NCBI GenBank assembly: GCA_050309585.1
Contig: JBNRML010000110.1
Location: forward strand, 1 to 22,022
Reading direction: 5' to 3'
DNA length: 22,022 nucleotides
Origin: Bovifimicola sp050309585
Lineage (GTDB): Bacteria > Bacillota > Clostridia > Lachnospirales > Lachnospiraceae
Shown here: one piece after another, positions 1 through 7,224 of the stretch
Position numbering within the stretch: the first letter of the stretch is position 1
How the letters are laid out: every line of letters begins with the position of its first letter
Made by a program: the position numbers and the translations under genes
Notes under the pieces: model-generated
The model's database searches: none
Told to the model about the DNA's origin: nothing
What the model saw: only the letters and a program-made list of their open reading frames with translations

Positions 1-587
1 TCATTATATTTATCGTTGGAATGTCCTTTAACCTTTACAAATCTGATATCAACGTCTTTTTTTATTTTATCATAAATCTCTTTATATGCAATGGTTCCAG
101 CCTTATTTGCCTTCCAATCACCAAGGCACCATCTGGCAATTCCTTCATAATCATGATAAATGGCGAGTTTTTTTATTCCATTTTCCCTGGCATAACACAT
201 CGCTGCTTCTGCTCCCTTTATTTCACCTGCCACATTTCTCATAAGTGCAAGTTCAGAATCATCAATCAACTCTGAAAATTTTAGTTCTTCACCCCTGAAA
301 AGAATTACCATTCCATATGAAAACTTTTTTGTATCTGAATTATAGCTTCCATCCACATAGGCAATCGCCTCATTTTCATTTTCACAGACATTGTCTGATT
401 CCTCAGTCCCCAGTCTGCTTATTTCTTCTCTCTCTTCGCCGGTAATAAATTTCTCTGCCGCCTCAAGACTCTCAAAACTCTTATATACAGCTCCCGAAAA
501 CTTATCTGTCTGTTTTTTACATTCATCCCATGTAAAATAAATCCCCGGGCTGCGCCCAACCTTTACAGCATAATATTTATTTTTCAT
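1..587 (-). CDS. rnhA: Ribonuclease H1 with N-terminal viroplasmin-type domain (3' end cut by window)
   Basis: Degrades the RNA strand of RNA-DNA hybrids in the cytoplasm (replication primers, R-loops). My translation of the minus strand gives 195 codons before the window edge. Residues 1-48 form a Cauli_VI/viroplasmin hybrid-binding domain (YYAVKVGRSPGIYFTW, then GAVYKSF). A short acidic linker is followed by the RNase H fold from about residue 74. Catalytic residues visible are D79 (YVDGS), E122 (GEIKGAE) and D146 (YHDYEGI), with H189 in VKGHSNDKYN. The last catalytic Asp and the C-terminus lie beyond the edge. The ribosome site AGGAGG is formed by the last two Arg codons of the upstream protease gene, whose stop codon is 1 nt from this ATG, so the two are probably translationally coupled. 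Family assignment is firm. The gene is called partial only because of the window edge. Confidence 0.93.
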   Translation of the reverse strand, partial: MKNKYYAVKVGRSPGIYFTWDECKKQTDKFSGAVYKSFESLEAAEKFITGEEREEISRLGTEESDNVCENENEAIAYVDGSYNSDTKKFSYGMVILFRGEELKFSELIDDSELALMRNVAGEIKGAEAAMCYARENGIKKLAIYHDYEGIARWCLGDWKANKAGTIAYKEIYDKIKKDVDIRFVKVKGHSNDKYN

Positions 588-588
588 A

Positions 589-2253
589 CTACCTCCTAAG
601 CACATCTATGCTTCCATATGCATTTAACGTTCCATATCCAAACTCTTCATTTGGATACTCAATATCACTCTTCCTGTTTGCACCTCTTATAAGAAAATTC
701 TTTATCTGAGTAGTATTCATATTTGTCTGATTTCCTTTAATTATTCCCCACTCTAAAAACTGTGCCATGACACCTGCGGTAAGTCCCGTCGCAATACTTG
801 TTCCCGAACTATTCGCATAACCGCCTCTCACAGATGGCACAATAAGATTTACCCCTGGTGCCACAAATGAAGGCTTCACCGTCCCGTTTGTTGGATACCC
901 TCTTCCTGAATCTATATAAATTCCCTCTGTGATATTATTGTATGCACCTACAGATATTGGCACAAATGCGTCTGCAGGCACAGTAACTGTGGTAAAAGGA
1001 TTTGATTCCAAAAAATAAGTATCATCATCTGGTATGTCAGAAACCGGAAGCCACATATTGAATAGACCAGAGACAACATTTACACCAAAAACCTTTATTG
1101 TCCATATGCCTTCTGTAGGCCTTTGAAACCTCATTAGAATCAGTTCCTGTCCAGTGATTCTCTCCACCAGTTCATATTTAATAAATACACTTGTTTCCTC
1201 AAAAACCAGTCTGTATATCTGTTCTCCCTTTATGGATGACGGTATTCTTCTGATGACCTCACCTGTGGGAGAGATGATTTCCACTTCAAATATATCCGGT
1301 GACTGTCCCCATAATTCCAAAGAAAATCCATACTTATCTTTCCCAACATGTATCTGCACAGATTCATAACCATTTTCTAATTTTGTATTTCCTAAGTAGT
1401 GATGTCTCTCATTTCCTTCATTTCCATTTGCACACACAATTCCAACACCGGTTCTGCCACTATAGGTGTCCAAATAATCCCCCATAAGGCTCAAACCGCT
1501 GTGAGCGCCCTGATTTGTGCCTAATCCAATCGGAATGACAACTGGTTTTTTCAGCTTTGTGGCAACGGACAGAACATAATTTATTCCATTAATTATGTCA
1601 TTTTCCTGATACACTTCACTCCCAGGTTCTACAAAAAAGTATTCCTTCAGGTATCTTTTTGACTGCTTTAGCTTAACCACAACAAGCTCTGCTCCTGGTG
1701 CCGGACTGGCAAATTCAGCCTCAGAATCAATATTTCCACTGGCAATACCAGCCATATGTGTTCCATGGGCACTTCCCTTGATAATTTTTTCAATAACCTC
1801 TGAATTATCGAGCTGAAGCTCTGCATTTAACTCTTCCTGGGTATACTCTCTCCCATAATAATAGCCTTCCGGCATATTACCAGACGCATCACTCTGATTC
1901 CATAAATAACGAACCCTTGTATTTCCATTTGTGAATCTGAATGCCTTATGGGTTACATCAATTCCATTGTCAATGATTCCTATTAAAATACCATTTCCCC
2001 GAAGCCTTAAGTACTCTAAATTTTGTAATCTTGCTGCACCTGCATTTTCCACGGCCACATTGTCCATAAGACTATACAGCTTAGGAATTTCGCTATATCT
2101 GTACCTGGAAATCTCCTCCTGGCTCACAGCCTTGTAAACAAAGGAATAATCAAGTCCCGCCGGGGTAACACAACCCGTTTCTCCCGCCAGACTATTGGTT
2201 TCAAAAATAAAATCCTTATATTGATTGGATAATATTTCTTCCTCACATGCCAT
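589..2253 (-). CDS. Subtilisin-like serine protease of the Csp (germination protease) type
   Basis: Peptidase family S8, 554 aa, with no signal peptide or membrane segment. The catalytic triad is complete: D95 (IGIIDNGID), H163 (SAHGTHMAG) and S486 (SSGTSIATG). The oxyanion Asn lies in CANGNEGN. Residues 1-65 resemble a prodomain, and the stretch EIPKLYSLMDNVAVENAGAARLQN followed by LRLRGNGIL is characteristic of the clostridial Csp proteases. In Clostridium perfringens and C. difficile these convert pro-SleC to active cortex hydrolase during spore germination. A large insertion between the His and Ser regions (about 300-420) is also typical of Csp proteins. It sits between clpX and the RNase H gene and overlaps the latter's ribosome site. 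A role in germination is inferred from family resemblance and the presence of spoVAE nearby. Lachnospiraceae carry several S8 paralogues, so this could be a vegetative intracellular relative. Confidence 0.82.
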   Translation of the reverse strand: MACEEEILSNQYKDFIFETNSLAGETGCVTPAGLDYSFVYKAVSQEEISRYRYSEIPKLYSLMDNVAVENAGAARLQNLEYLRLRGNGILIGIIDNGIDVTHKAFRFTNGNTRVRYLWNQSDASGNMPEGYYYGREYTQEELNAELQLDNSEVIEKIIKGSAHGTHMAGIASGNIDSEAEFASPAPGAELVVVKLKQSKRYLKEYFFVEPGSEVYQENDIINGINYVLSVATKLKKPVVIPIGLGTNQGAHSGLSLMGDYLDTYSGRTGVGIVCANGNEGNERHHYLGNTKLENGYESVQIHVGKDKYGFSLELWGQSPDIFEVEIISPTGEVIRRIPSSIKGEQIYRLVFEETSVFIKYELVERITGQELILMRFQRPTEGIWTIKVFGVNVVSGLFNMWLPVSDIPDDDTYFLESNPFTTVTVPADAFVPISVGAYNNITEGIYIDSGRGYPTNGTVKPSFVAPGVNLIVPSVRGGYANSSGTSIATGLTAGVMAQFLEWGIIKGNQTNMNTTQIKNFLIRGANRKSDIEYPNEEFGYGTLNAYGSIDVLRR

Positions 2254-2305
2254 AAAAACTCCCTAATAATAGATTCTGTATATTCTATTATCAAAGGAGT
2301 TTTTA
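2253..2305 (-). promoter_or_regulatory. Long hairpin covering the protease ribosome binding site (attenuator or terminator-like)
   Basis: Read on the minus strand, TAAAAACTCC (2296-2305) pairs perfectly with GGAGTTTTTA (2253-2262). Inside it, TAATAGA pairs with TCTATTA, separated by a small internal loop and a loop of about 10 nt. The 3' arm contains GGGAG, the only plausible ribosome site for the protease gene, and the stem ends at its start codon. It could be an intrinsic terminator closing the clpX transcript (GC step followed by five U) or a structure that hides the ribosome site. The inverted repeat is seen directly. The role is inferred. Confidence 0.55.
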
Positions 2306-2343
2306 AAGACCTGAACTATACACTAATCCACATTTCCGAGTTG

Positions 2344-3879
2344 CTAACCTCTCATTTCAATCCTCGGTCCTCCGGTTTTTTCAATATATTCTTTTGTTAT
2401 GGTCACTTTTCCAATATTGTCATCCTTTGGAATCTCATACATGATATCCAGCATATATTCCTCTAGTATGGAACGCAATGCCCTGGCACCCGTTTTCTTT
2501 TCAAGAGCTTTTTCTGCAATGGCCATAATGGCATCATCTTCAAACTCCAAAAGCACCTCGTCCATCTCAAATAGCTGCCTGTATTGTTTTAAAATGGCAT
2601 TCTTGGGCTCATTTAATACCTTGGCAAGCATTTCCTTCGTCAGACCGTCCAAGGTAAAAATGATTGGCATTCTTCCCAAAAATTCCGGAATCATACCATA
2701 TGCTTTCAAATCATCTGTGATTACCTGACGGATAATATCGTTGTCATTATCGTATTTGTCCTTTAAGTCCGCGATAAATCCTATGGAAGCCTGCTTATTA
2801 AGTCTTTCCTTGATAATTTCTTCCAAATCAGGAAATGCTCCGCCACAAATAAACAAAATATTTTTCGTATTAATTGTGGCCAATGGCACCATGGCATTTT
2901 TGCTGTTGGCTCCCACAGGCACCTCAACCTCGCTTCCCTCCAAGAGTTTCAAAAGTCCCTGCTGCACACTTTCTCCACTCACATCTCTTGTGGAAGCATT
3001 TCTCTTTTTTGCAATTTTATCTATTTCATCAATAAAGATAATACCTGTTTCAGCTCTGTCAACATCATTGTCAGCCGCAGCCAAAAGTTTTGAAACAACG
3101 CTTTCGATATCATCACCTATATAACCTGCCTCCGTTAATGAGGTTGCATCCGCAATTGCCAACGGAACATCTAAAAGTCTTGCAAGAGTTTTTACAAGAT
3201 ATGTCTTTCCCGAACCGGTCGGTCCAATCATAAGCATGTTTGATTTTTCGATTTCAACATCCTTATTCTGGTTTGCCACTCTCTTGTAATGGTTATATAC
3301 TCCTACAGAAATTACTTTTTTTGCATGTTCCTGACCAATTACATATTCATCAAGCTGTTCCTTTATTTTGTGGGGAGCAGGAATTTTTGTGATATCAAAG
3401 CTCAATTCCTTTTTCTCACCTGATTTCTTCTTTTTTATCCTTTGTCTTCCGGGAAATCCTCCCTGAAGATCTGCCAAATTTATAAAACGAATATTAGGCA
3501 TGGAAGTCCCTGATTCCGAGGAATTATCCTTACCACTCTTTTTATCCGCATCATCACCAGATTTTTCTTTTCCATCCTTTGATTCCGTTAACTCTGTGTT
3601 CTCTGCGTCCTCTGCCTTTCTGGTCGGATATTTAACACCGTGGCTCATAAACATAGAGTTTAAATCCATATTCCCAAAATCCATTCCGTCAAAATTCATT
3701 CCACCCATATTCATACCGCCACTGCTTTCAATGGCATCAAATGTTTTCTGCATACAGTCTGCACAAATCGAAATACCACCTGGCATTACTACCTGTTTCC
3801 CTGATTTACTCTCTGGTCTTCTGCATACAAAACAAATTTTTTCATATTCGCTGTCATCTTCTCTTATTTCTTCAGACAT
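2344..3879 (-). CDS. clpX: ClpX-type AAA+ unfoldase, divergent paralogue with long Met/acidic linker
   Basis: ATP-dependent unfoldase that normally feeds substrates to ClpP. The N-terminal zinc finger is complete (C16, C19, C39, C42). The AAA+ core has Walker A GPTGSGKT (219-226), pore loop GYIG (252-255), Walker B IIFIDEID (280-287), a ClpP-docking IGF loop (366-368), arginine finger R403 (LGRMP) and sensor 2 R466 (TGARALRS). At 511 aa it is about 90 residues longer than the usual ClpX, because the linker (about 50-165) holds a GM-N/D-F repeat at 54-77 and a highly charged Lys/Glu/Ser stretch. The RKH substrate loop of canonical ClpX is replaced by GANSKNAMVPL. No clpP or tig gene is adjacent, unlike the usual clpP-clpX arrangement. 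It follows the PFK gene by 23 nt with ribosome site AGGAAGGA, probably one operon. The fold assignment is firm. Whether it is the main ClpX or a second copy is uncertain, and I favour a second copy. Confidence 0.88.
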   Translation of the reverse strand: MSEEIREDDSEYEKICFVCRRPESKSGKQVVMPGGISICADCMQKTFDAIESSGGMNMGGMNFDGMDFGNMDLNSMFMSHGVKYPTRKAEDAENTELTESKDGKEKSGDDADKKSGKDNSSESGTSMPNIRFINLADLQGGFPGRQRIKKKKSGEKKELSFDITKIPAPHKIKEQLDEYVIGQEHAKKVISVGVYNHYKRVANQNKDVEIEKSNMLMIGPTGSGKTYLVKTLARLLDVPLAIADATSLTEAGYIGDDIESVVSKLLAAADNDVDRAETGIIFIDEIDKIAKKRNASTRDVSGESVQQGLLKLLEGSEVEVPVGANSKNAMVPLATINTKNILFICGGAFPDLEEIIKERLNKQASIGFIADLKDKYDNDNDIIRQVITDDLKAYGMIPEFLGRMPIIFTLDGLTKEMLAKVLNEPKNAILKQYRQLFEMDEVLLEFEDDAIMAIAEKALEKKTGARALRSILEEYMLDIMYEIPKDDNIGKVTITKEYIEKTGGPRIEMRG

Positions 3880-3902
3880 ATACTTACAATCCTTCCTCAG
3901 CC

Positions 3903-5120
3903 TTATTTTCTATAGCAATACTTTGGCAAGCCGTTCTCCATAGGTGTATTTGCCTCTCCCTGAATTAATGGAGTAACATAATCCAAAAATGCCTTGTTAA
4001 TATCAGTTCCATCCTCTGAAATCCATTCTCTTGGAACCACCTTTTCCTGATTACAAACCTTGTCACATTCTACCGGCTCATAAGATAATTCATATACTTC
4101 ACCATCTTTTCTTACAAACGCAACCATCTTTCCTGTTTCACCTGCAAGACCAAGCTTAACCCCATATCTTCCCGCCATAATTGCTTCCTCTATGTCGGTA
4201 AGTGATGCAAGCGCTGCCTTGCATCTCTGGTTAACGTTTAATTCCACCGAACGAACCTTAACTCCAAGTTCCTTCTTAATGACATTCTCAAGATATTTTC
4301 CACATCCCGTAAGCATTTTATGTCCAAAATTATCCACTCCTGCTTCAGAAGCATATTCACAGATAAAAGTTCCTTTATCATCCTTTATTCCCTCTGAAAC
4401 GCAGACAATGACATTATTTACCTTCTCAAGCTCAAGTTTCACTCTTTCCACAAAATTGTTTACATTAAACGGTACTTCCGGAAGATAAATAAGAACAGGA
4501 TTATCACCTTCGAATTTTCTGGCAAGTGCACTCGCAGCTGTTATCCAGCCCGCATGTCTTCCCATTAACTCAACAATGGTAACTGAATGTGTATCATATA
4601 CATTCGCATCCATTACAATATCTCTTACTGTTATTGCAACATATTTAGCTGCACTTCCATATCCCGGTGAATGGTCAGTACATGTGAGGTCATTATCAAT
4701 GGTCTTTGGCACACCAATAATCTTTACCTGACTGTTTGTGCGTTTGGCATATCTTGATAACTTCGCCACAGTGTCCATGGAATCATTACCGCCGATATAA
4801 ATAAAATATCCAATATTCAATTCCTCAAACTTCTTAAATATGAGTTTATAAACAGCATCCTCCATAGATTCCGGAAGCTTGTATCTGCAGGAACCAAGAT
4901 ACGAAGCCGGAGTATTTTTAAGCAGCTCAATATCCTCTTCTGTCATATCCTGTCTAACATCCATAACTTTTCCATCAATAAAGCCTTCAATCCCGTTTAT
5001 CATTCCATAAACCTTATCAATGGTATCCGCATGTTCAAAAGCCTCCCTGATTACTCCATACAGGCTTGCATTAATTACCGTTGTTGGTCCTCCACTTTGT
5101 CCTACTGCAATGTTAATCAT
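3903..5120 (-). CDS. pfp: Phosphofructokinase, probably pyrophosphate-dependent
   Basis: Phosphorylates fructose 6-phosphate at the committed step of glycolysis, 405 aa, cytosolic. Family motifs are QSGGPTTVINAS near the N-terminus, GGNDSMDT (110-117), PKTIDNDL (138-145) with the catalytic TIDND, and MGRHAGW (186-192). Two positions indicate use of pyrophosphate: D113 where ATP enzymes have Gly (GGDGS), and K139 where ATP enzymes have Gly (PGTIDND). N112 occupies the position of the Mg-binding Asp of the E. coli enzyme. The start has a good ribosome site (GGAGG, spacing 5) and lies 13 nt after the HD-GYP stop codon, so the two are co-transcribed. The PPi assignment follows known sequence determinants and has not been tested here. 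Confidence 0.88.
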   Translation of the reverse strand: MINIAVGQSGGPTTVINASLYGVIREAFEHADTIDKVYGMINGIEGFIDGKVMDVRQDMTEEDIELLKNTPASYLGSCRYKLPESMEDAVYKLIFKKFEELNIGYFIYIGGNDSMDTVAKLSRYAKRTNSQVKIIGVPKTIDNDLTCTDHSPGYGSAAKYVAITVRDIVMDANVYDTHSVTIVELMGRHAGWITAASALARKFEGDNPVLIYLPEVPFNVNNFVERVKLELEKVNNVIVCVSEGIKDDKGTFICEYASEAGVDNFGHKMLTGCGKYLENVIKKELGVKVRSVELNVNQRCKAALASLTDIEEAIMAGRYGVKLGLAGETGKMVAFVRKDGEVYELSYEPVECDKVCNQEKVVPREWISEDGTDINKAFLDYVTPLIQGEANTPMENGLPKYCYRK

Positions 5121-5133
5121 AATTACCTCCGTT

Positions 5134-6183
5134 TTAACAATCTAATATGTCAATTCCAAATTCATTTGCAAGATCCAAATCATATACCCTTAAATTACTT
5201 TTATCTCTGTCATCAATTACCCTTATTAAAGGTCTGAATGGGAACTTTGGATTTTGTTCCTTGACGATTCCATGTGTTCCGTCTGACAAATTAACCACAA
5301 TTCCATTTGGATATATGGCCACATTTTGAAACAATGCCTTGAAAATCCGCTCGTCGTATTTTACCCCCTCATCAAACTTCATTATCTTATATGCATTAAA
5401 ATTTGAAAAGCTCTTTCTGTAACATCTCTCTGCTGTCAATGCATCATATACATCTGCCACTGAGACAATCTTGGCAGATTCAGTTATCTCATTAGATTTC
5501 AGCCCAAAAGGATATCCCGAACCATCCAGACGCTCATGATGAAGCAACACAATACTCTTAGACTCATCACTCATCTCTGTTCTATCTTTAATGATGTTAT
5601 ATCCCAGCACAGGGTGTTTCTTTATCTCTTCGTATTCCTCTTCTGTCAGTCTGCCTTTTTTCATCAGAATACTCTCATCTATTAAAACCTTACCTACATC
5701 ATGGAATAATGCCCCCTCGGCCAGTTTTCTGAGCCTGTTCTCGTCATATCCAAGACTTTTTCCTATCAGAATGGCATAAACTGCTGTACTCACCGAATGA
5801 ATCATTGTAACATCATCTTTTGCACCTATATCTTCCATTGAAAGCATTACATCTTTATTAGTAAATAATTCATCAATAATTTTAGCCACAGTTTCATTTA
5901 GCTTGTCTAAGTTTATCTTTCCCTCCTGCTTAAGTGATTTAAAGCAATTATTCAATACCTTCTTACATTTATTTCTGGTTTCCTCAGTAATAACATCATT
6001 TATCTCTATGTGTTCAGAAAACTCGTCCTCAACATAAACTGAAAAAATACCACAATTTAAAAGGGCATCTTTATATTTTTCCAAATTATCCGCGCCCTCT
6101 GCCAATATCAATTTTCCATTATGGTAAATGGATTTTGCCAATCTCATTTCACCTGTAACTTCGTCGATATGTAACCTTCTCAT
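5134..6183 (-). CDS. HD-GYP domain protein, probable cyclic-di-GMP phosphodiesterase
   Basis: Soluble protein of 349 aa. The HD-GYP domain spans about 120-305 with the expected metal and signature residues: H129, HD 161-162 (FHDVGK), HPVLGY from 190, HHERLDGSGYP (215-225) and D247 (VADVYDALTAERCYRKSF). All catalytic motifs are intact, so hydrolysis of c-di-GMP to pGpG/GMP is expected. Residues 1-110 form an N-terminal domain common in clostridial HD-GYP proteins but without a recognised sensor fold. The C-terminus (310-349) has a beta-rich tail (GIVVNLSDGTHGIV). There is no receiver domain or membrane segment. It is the first gene of the leftward cluster with its own promoter at 6243-6272. 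The ribosome site AGAGAG is weaker than its neighbours'. Its transcription may be affected by PadR binding in the shared promoter region. Confidence 0.9.
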   Translation of the reverse strand: MRRLHIDEVTGEMRLAKSIYHNGKLILAEGADNLEKYKDALLNCGIFSVYVEDEFSEHIEINDVITEETRNKCKKVLNNCFKSLKQEGKINLDKLNETVAKIIDELFTNKDVMLSMEDIGAKDDVTMIHSVSTAVYAILIGKSLGYDENRLRKLAEGALFHDVGKVLIDESILMKKGRLTEEEYEEIKKHPVLGYNIIKDRTEMSDESKSIVLLHHERLDGSGYPFGLKSNEITESAKIVSVADVYDALTAERCYRKSFSNFNAYKIMKFDEGVKYDERIFKALFQNVAIYPNGIVVNLSDGTHGIVKEQNPKFPFRPLIRVIDDRDKSNLRVYDLDLANEFGIDILDC

Positions 6184-6204
6184 AAAGTCTCTCTTCTTTC
6201 AACG

Positions 6205-6225
6205 TGTTTTTTTATTAAAAAAACA
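6205..6225 (-). promoter_or_regulatory. A/T hairpin in the HD-GYP leader
   Basis: TGTTTTTTT (6205-6213) and AAAAAAACA (6217-6225) form a perfect 9-bp inverted repeat with a 3-nt loop, between the putative promoter and the start codon of the HD-GYP gene. It is A/T-only apart from one pair, so stability would be modest. It may be a weak pause or attenuator, or only a by-product of base composition. Confidence 0.3.
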
Positions 6226-6242
6226 ACTCCACCTAATGGATT

Positions 6243-6272
6243 ATTATATCAAAAAAAACTTGACGTTAACAA
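6243..6272 (-). promoter_or_regulatory. Putative sigma-A promoter for the HD-GYP/pfp operon
   Basis: On the minus strand TTGTTA (6267-6272), an 18-nt spacer, then TATAAT (6243-6248). The -10 is a perfect consensus and lies about 60 nt from the HD-GYP start codon. It overlaps the divergent padR promoter, and its -35 touches the 23-bp palindrome. Confidence 0.55.
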
Positions 6273-6288
6273 TACTTCGTGTTACGAT
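6260..6288 (+). promoter_or_regulatory. Putative sigma-A promoter for the padR operon
   Basis: TTGACG (6260-6265), a 17-nt spacer, then TACGAT (6283-6288). Transcription would begin near 6295, giving a very short leader before the ribosome site AAAGGAGGT (6299-6307) and the padR ATG at 6313. The -10 lies inside the palindrome 6271-6293, so a bound protein would block RNA polymerase. Confidence 0.6.
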
Positions 6289-6293
6289 GTATT
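6271..6293. promoter_or_regulatory. 23-bp near-perfect palindrome, probable PadR operator
   Basis: AATACTTCGTG-T-TACGATGTATT split at its centre: 9 of 11 symmetric pairs match around the central T at 6282. It covers the spacer and -10 of the padR promoter and touches the -35 of the divergent promoter. PadR regulators commonly bind palindromes in their own promoters, so autoregulation is the simplest reading. The palindrome is seen directly. The ligand protein is inferred. Confidence 0.55.
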
Positions 6294-6312
6294 CTATGAA
6301 AGGAGGTATACC

Positions 6313-6633
6313 ATGGATATTCAGCTTAAGCGTGGACTTTTGGATGTTTGCGTATTGGCAGCCATAAAAAACGAAGATTCATATGGATATAAGATAATAA
6401 AAGATATGAAACCTTATATTGAAATGTCCGAATCCACATTATATACCATTCTGAAAAGACTGGAAGCATCCCGCATGCTGACTGTGCATACTGCTGAGCA
6501 CAACGGCAGATTGAGAAAATATTACCACATTACGGACTTGGGGCTAAAACGAATTGATGATTTCAAAAATGAGTGGGAAGAGATTATGTCCATATACCGT
6601 TTTGTAACAAAGGAGGATGAATATAATGACTAA
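6313..6633 (+). CDS. PadR family transcriptional regulator
   Basis: 106-aa DNA-binding repressor of the small PadR (PF03551) class. The winged helix-turn-helix is visible in LKRGLLDVCVLAAIKNEDSY, then GYKIIKDM, SESTLYTILKRLE and the wing GRLRKYYHITDLG. A short helical tail (about 88-106) would serve dimerisation. The start is fixed by a near-perfect ribosome site (AAAGGAGGT, 5 nt spacing). Its 3' end overlaps the next gene by 8 bp, and the ribosome site of that gene (AGGAGG at 6611-6616) lies within its last codons. The PadR/DUF1700/DUF4097 trio is a recurrent Firmicutes cassette, thought to respond to envelope stress, and is probably autoregulated through the palindrome upstream. Confidence 0.92.
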   Translation: MDIQLKRGLLDVCVLAAIKNEDSYGYKIIKDMKPYIEMSESTLYTILKRLEASRMLTVHTAEHNGRLRKYYHITDLGLKRIDDFKNEWEEIMSIYRFVTKEDEYND

Positions 6634-7219
6634 ACAAAATTTTATCAATGAACTTAAAAGTAATTTATCCGGATTACCAGAAAACGAGGTAGAGGAGCGC
6701 CTGACCTTCTATAGCGAAATGATTGACGATAATATTGAGGAAGGACTTTCAGAGGATGAAGCTGTTTCTAAAATCGGCACAGTGGAGGAAATATCAAAGC
6801 AGATTCTCAATGACATTCCATTAACAAAAATAGTCAAGGAAAAAGTCAAGCCATCTCATGAACTGAAAACCTGGGAAATAATACTGTTAATACTCGGTTC
6901 TCCACTTTGGTTTTCACTTTTGATTGCCTTTTTTTCAATAATTTTTGCTGGCTACGTAGTAGTATTCTCACTATTTATCTCACTGTGGACTGTATTTGTA
7001 TCACTAGCAATAAGCAGCATAATAATTATTATTTCTGCAATATTTTTCATGTTTAACGGCAATGTATTGTCAGGCTTTGCATTAGCAGGCTTTGGTTTAT
7101 TCTTTTGCGGTATTTCCATATTTTTATTTTTCGGATGTAAAATATCCACCAAAGGAATATTCTTCCTGACAAAGAAAATTGTTTTGTCCATAAAATCAAT
7201 ATTTATCAGAAAGGGGTAA
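6626..7219 (+). CDS. DUF1700 / HAAS-domain membrane protein
   Basis: 197 aa. The N-terminal 60 residues are the HAAS-type helical domain (FINELKSNLSGLPENEVEER, then YSEMIDDNIEEGLSEDEAV and KIGTVEEISKQIL), the hallmark of DUF1700. The rest is hydrophobic with about three to four membrane helices (near 83-105, 107-140 and 148-170) and a basic tail. HAAS proteins are generally encoded next to PadR regulators and are proposed to link the membrane state to gene expression. The molecular activity is unknown. I placed the start at the ATG at 6626, 9 nt after AGGAGG. An in-frame ATG at 6617 directly abuts the ribosome site and is unlikely to be used. It overlaps padR by 8 bp and precedes the DUF4097 gene by 5 nt. 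Confidence 0.87.
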   Translation: MTKQNFINELKSNLSGLPENEVEERLTFYSEMIDDNIEEGLSEDEAVSKIGTVEEISKQILNDIPLTKIVKEKVKPSHELKTWEIILLILGSPLWFSLLIAFFSIIFAGYVVVFSLFISLWTVFVSLAISSIIIIISAIFFMFNGNVLSGFALAGFGLFFCGISIFLFFGCKISTKGIFFLTKKIVLSIKSIFIRKG

Positions 7220-7224
7220 TCAAT

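Noticed and set aside
6617..6625. Upstream ATG of the DUF1700 gene
   Set aside because: It directly abuts AGGAGG with no spacing. The ATG at 6626 has 9 nt spacing and gives the normal DUF1700 N-terminus.
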